26,760 nt of DNA from an uncultured Lachnospiraceae bacterium (GTDB lineage: Bacteria > Bacillota > Clostridia > Lachnospirales > Lachnospiraceae). The stretch's first letter is position 1. Each line of letters begins with the position of its first letter. The notes under the pieces were generated by a model, which saw only the letters and a list, made by a program, of their open reading frames with translations, was not told where the DNA came from and did no database searches. Positions 25,099 through 26,760 of this stretch are shown piece by piece. The translations under genes and the position numbers were made by a program. The stretch covers positions 1 through 26,760 of the forward strand of contig CAJUTD010000019.1 of NCBI GenBank assembly GCA_910589635.1. The letters run 5' to 3'.

Positions 25099-25109
25099 CA
25101 GATTAAAAC

Positions 25110-25149
25110 AGGCAGTGCCCACCTATATTTATGGTCACTGCCTACTTTT
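25110..25149. terminator. Bidirectional terminator between kinase and pgsA-like genes
   Basis: AGGCAGTG (25110-25117) pairs with CACTGCCT (25136-25143); inside, ACC (25121-25123) pairs with GGT (25133-25135) after a three-base bulge. TTTT follows on the plus strand, and TTTT also follows on the minus strand (AAAA at 25105-25108). It serves both convergent genes. Confidence 0.75.
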
Positions 25150-25181
25150 GTCAGCTCTATTTCTTTTGTCAGTTCTATTTC
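25146..25181. repeat. 18-bp tandem duplication in the intergenic region
   Basis: TTTTGTCAGCTCTATTTC (25146-25163) is followed at once by TTTTGTCAGTTCTATTTC (25164-25181), with one mismatch. It lies between the terminator and the stop codon of the pgsA-like gene and has no clear function. Confidence 0.85.
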
Positions 25182-25190
25182 TTCTTTCAC

Positions 25191-25796
25191 TTAATGTTCT
25201 TCTCTGTGTTCTCTTAGAATCTTTACGTCCTGGATTCCATACAGGGCCATGGAAATCATCATCACTACCATGCAAAGGCAAATCAGCATGTTCGACAGCC
25301 CGCTGGGAATATCATACCAGACTAAATGAATCAGCATCATGGCATACAGCAGAAATGTCGCTGCTTTCCCATGCCAGTCAGCGCTGAATACTTGTTTCGT
25401 CTTCCTTATTACGAGAAGCCCCATAACACCGTCAAACACTTCTTTTATCACCAGAAATATCACCGGGGCCAGCATAAACGGAAAACGCGTAAAAAGACAG
25501 AGCAGCATCGCCCCCTGCGTCAATTTATCAGCAATTGGGTCAAGAACCTTCCCCAGCGCGCTTACCATCTGAAACCGCCTTGCAATATATCCGTCCGCCA
25601 TATCTGTCGCACCGGACAGCAGCAATACCAGCGCCGTCCACATATAATCTTTTTTCACGCAATAGAGCCAGACAAACAGTGGAATCAGGCACAGACGGAA
25701 AAAGGACAACATATTGGGAATTGTAAAAATCCTTTTTTCCGACGGCTTCTTCCGGGGCATCTGATTATCTGCTCCCATTTCATTTGTAACCTGCAT
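25191..25796 (-). CDS. pgsA: CDP-alcohol phosphatidyltransferase, PgsA-like
   Basis: 201-aa membrane enzyme of phospholipid synthesis, probably making phosphatidylglycerol phosphate from CDP-diacylglycerol and glycerol-3-phosphate. The CDP-alcohol transferase motif D-G-x2-A-R-x8-G-x3-D-x3-D is complete in DGYIARR, then LGKVLDPIADK. Flanking hydrophobic segments give about five or six membrane helices, and IPNMLSFFRLCLIPLF near the start is typical of PgsA. The first ~20 residues are a polar extension; ATG 25796 has AAGGAAG somewhat far upstream, and ATG 25778 is an alternative. It converges on the kinase gene and belongs to the housekeeping flank. Another CDP-alcohol substrate cannot be excluded. 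Confidence 0.85.
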   Translation of the reverse strand: MQVTNEMGADNQMPRKKPSEKRIFTIPNMLSFFRLCLIPLFVWLYCVKKDYMWTALVLLLSGATDMADGYIARRFQMVSALGKVLDPIADKLTQGAMLLCLFTRFPFMLAPVIFLVIKEVFDGVMGLLVIRKTKQVFSADWHGKAATFLLYAMMLIHLVWYDIPSGLSNMLICLCMVVMMISMALYGIQDVKILREHREEH

Positions 25797-25821
25797 ATCT
25801 TAATCTTTCTTCCTTCCCACT

Positions 25822-25871
25822 AAAAAGAGCCATTGCTCCGGCAGATTATCTGTCTGCTTTTGCAACGGCTC
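25822..25871 (-). terminator. Terminator of the rpsF-ssb-rpsR operon
   Basis: On the minus strand GAGCCGTTGC pairs with GCAATGGCTC (plus positions 25862-25871 and 25827-25836; one G-U pair) and is followed by TTTTT (25822-25826). The loop contains a second GCAGA/TCTGC hairpin. It begins eight bases after the rpsR stop codon. Confidence 0.85.
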
Positions 25872-25878
25872 CCCCTGA

Positions 25879-26142
25879 TTAGTCTGTAACGTACGGCATT
25901 AAAGCGATATGTCTTGCTCTCTTAATTGCAACAGTTAAAGCCCTCTGATGCTTTGCACAATTACCGGTGATTCTTCTGGGAAGAATCTTACCTCTCTCAG
26001 AGACATATCTCTTGAGCTTGTTGGTGTCTTTATAATCAATCACATTGTCTTTGCCGCAAAATACGCAAACTTTTTTCCTTCTACGAACGCCGCCCCTTCT
26101 CTTCATGGGAGCATCGCCCTTTTCTGTCTTATTATAAGCCAT
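25879..26142 (-). CDS. rpsR: Ribosomal protein S18
   Basis: 87-aa small-subunit ribosomal protein. Motifs are RRRKKVCVFCGKDNVIDYKD, LKRYVSERGKILPRRITG and the C-terminal HQRALTVAIKRARHIALMPY, all standard for S18. The paired CVFC is the two-cysteine form seen in many Firmicutes. It is 17 bases downstream of ssb and followed by a strong terminator, so it is the last gene of the conserved rpsF-ssb-rpsR operon. Confidence 0.98.
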   Translation of the reverse strand: MAYNKTEKGDAPMKRRGGVRRRKKVCVFCGKDNVIDYKDTNKLKRYVSERGKILPRRITGNCAKHQRALTVAIKRARHIALMPYVTD

Positions 26143-26159
26143 TTTCTCTGCCTCCTAAT

Positions 26160-26603
26160 CTAATTAAACGGTAATTCTTCGTCAATACCATCAGGAATAT
26201 TCATAAAACCATCTCCCGCTGCTGCGCTGGGTTCAGGTCTTGCGGCCGGCTGAAAGCCACCAGATGACTGCTCACTTGCAGCCTTGCTCTCCGCAAACTC
26301 CTGATCCTCCACTACAACATCCGTAGTGTATACTTTCTGTCCTTCCTGGTTGGTGTAGCTGCCTGTCTGAATTCTTCCGGTCACAACGATCTTGATTCCC
26401 TTATGGAAATATTTCTCCGCAAACTCACCGCTTCTGCCAAATGCCACACAGTTAATAAAGTCTGCCGTCTGCTGATCGTTGTCGCGTCTGAATCTTCTAT
26501 CTACTGCCAGAGTATATCTCGCAACCGCTGTCGCCTGTTCTCCCTGTGAGTAACGGACTTCTGGGTCTCTGGTCAATCTGCCCATAAGTATGACTTTGTT
26601 CAT
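26160..26603 (-). CDS. ssb: Single-stranded DNA-binding protein
   Basis: 147 aa. The OB fold spans residues 1-~105: MNKVILMGRLTRDPEVRYSQ, FINCVAFGRSGEFAEKYFHKG and VVVTGRIQTGSYTNQEGQK-like strands ending in VVVEDQEF. A disordered Gln/Ser/Ala/Pro linker leads to the acidic tip GIDEELPFN, the conserved tail that binds replication and repair partners. It lies between rpsF and rpsR, as in most Firmicutes. Confidence 0.98.
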   Translation of the reverse strand: MNKVILMGRLTRDPEVRYSQGEQATAVARYTLAVDRRFRRDNDQQTADFINCVAFGRSGEFAEKYFHKGIKIVVTGRIQTGSYTNQEGQKVYTTDVVVEDQEFAESKAASEQSSGGFQPAARPEPSAAAGDGFMNIPDGIDEELPFN

Positions 26604-26620
26604 CTAATCTCCTCTTTCTA

Positions 26621-26760
26621 TTACGCCTCATCCTGTCTAACGCATAAGAAACGGAGCACGTTGTCCTGAATACGCACGCGTTTTTCAAGCTCTGCCGGAC
26701 AATCTGCTTCAGCATCAAATTTGATGAAATAATAAAAACCTTCTCTCATCTTCTGAATCT
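26621..26760 (-). CDS. rpsF: Ribosomal protein S6, C-terminal part (cut by window edge)
   Basis: The last ~46 codons of a minus-strand gene running off the window end. The visible protein IQKMREGFYYFIKFDAEADC then PAELEKRVRIQDNVLRFLCV is the C-terminal half of S6 (family pattern GxYxxxxFxA, then P..ielerxlri.d.vlRflv). The gap to ssb is 17 bases. The start lies outside the window. Confidence 0.95.
   Translation of the reverse strand, partial: IQKMREGFYYFIKFDAEADCPAELEKRVRIQDNVLRFLCVRQDEA

Overview
The window reads as a low-to-mid GC, Gram-positive anaerobe, most likely a member of the Clostridia close to Lachnospiraceae. This is judged from protein style and from the compact rpsF-ssb-rpsR block; no database search was possible. 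Clear Shine-Dalgarno (SD) motifs precede many but not all genes, and several starts are GTG or TTG.

Layout. (1) 89-2611, plus strand: a 149-aa secreted-type protein with a short leader containing a YxxP motif, a terminator plus a long AT-rich hairpin, then an ABC exporter. (2) 2640-6475, minus strand: Stealth-type sugar-phosphate transferase, Wzx-like flippase and a PF14907-type nucleotidyltransferase. (3) 6566-8086 plus and 8103-9494 minus: two convergent DUF4874/DUF4832 paralogues, one with an export signal and one without. (4) 8103-23834, one long minus-strand operon starting at 23834: S24/S26 peptidase, PqqD-like protein, SDR-PelD fusion, PelE, a large GT-C-like membrane protein, a DUF2194 (PelA-deacetylase-like) protein, PelF, PelG, a DUF2304 protein, GT4, GT2 and the cytosolic DUF4832 protein. 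(5) 23944-25098, plus strand: PqqD-HprK fusion kinase, divergent from the operon across a near-perfect dyad carrying a TATAAT on each strand. (6) 25191-26760, minus strand: a pgsA-like gene and rpsR, ssb and rpsF (partial), which are housekeeping flank.

Interpretation. The core is a Gram-positive Pel-type exopolysaccharide locus (pelD, pelE, deacetylase-like, pelF, pelG in the usual order) with a predicted c-di-GMP receptor (RQSD in PelD). Unusually, it is enclosed by a second gene set known from leader-peptide systems such as phosphorylated lasso peptides: PqqD/RRE-like protein, HprK-like kinase, PF14907 nucleotidyltransferase, stand-alone peptidase and ABC exporter. No lasso cyclase or transglutaminase-like peptidase is present here. 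The 149-aa leader-bearing protein is the obvious candidate substrate. The working hypothesis is that a leader-directed modification and export pathway for a matrix or surface protein is integrated with Pel synthesis. Further oddities are in-frame 33-, 36- and 39-nt minisatellites in PelF, a DUF4832 protein and PelE.
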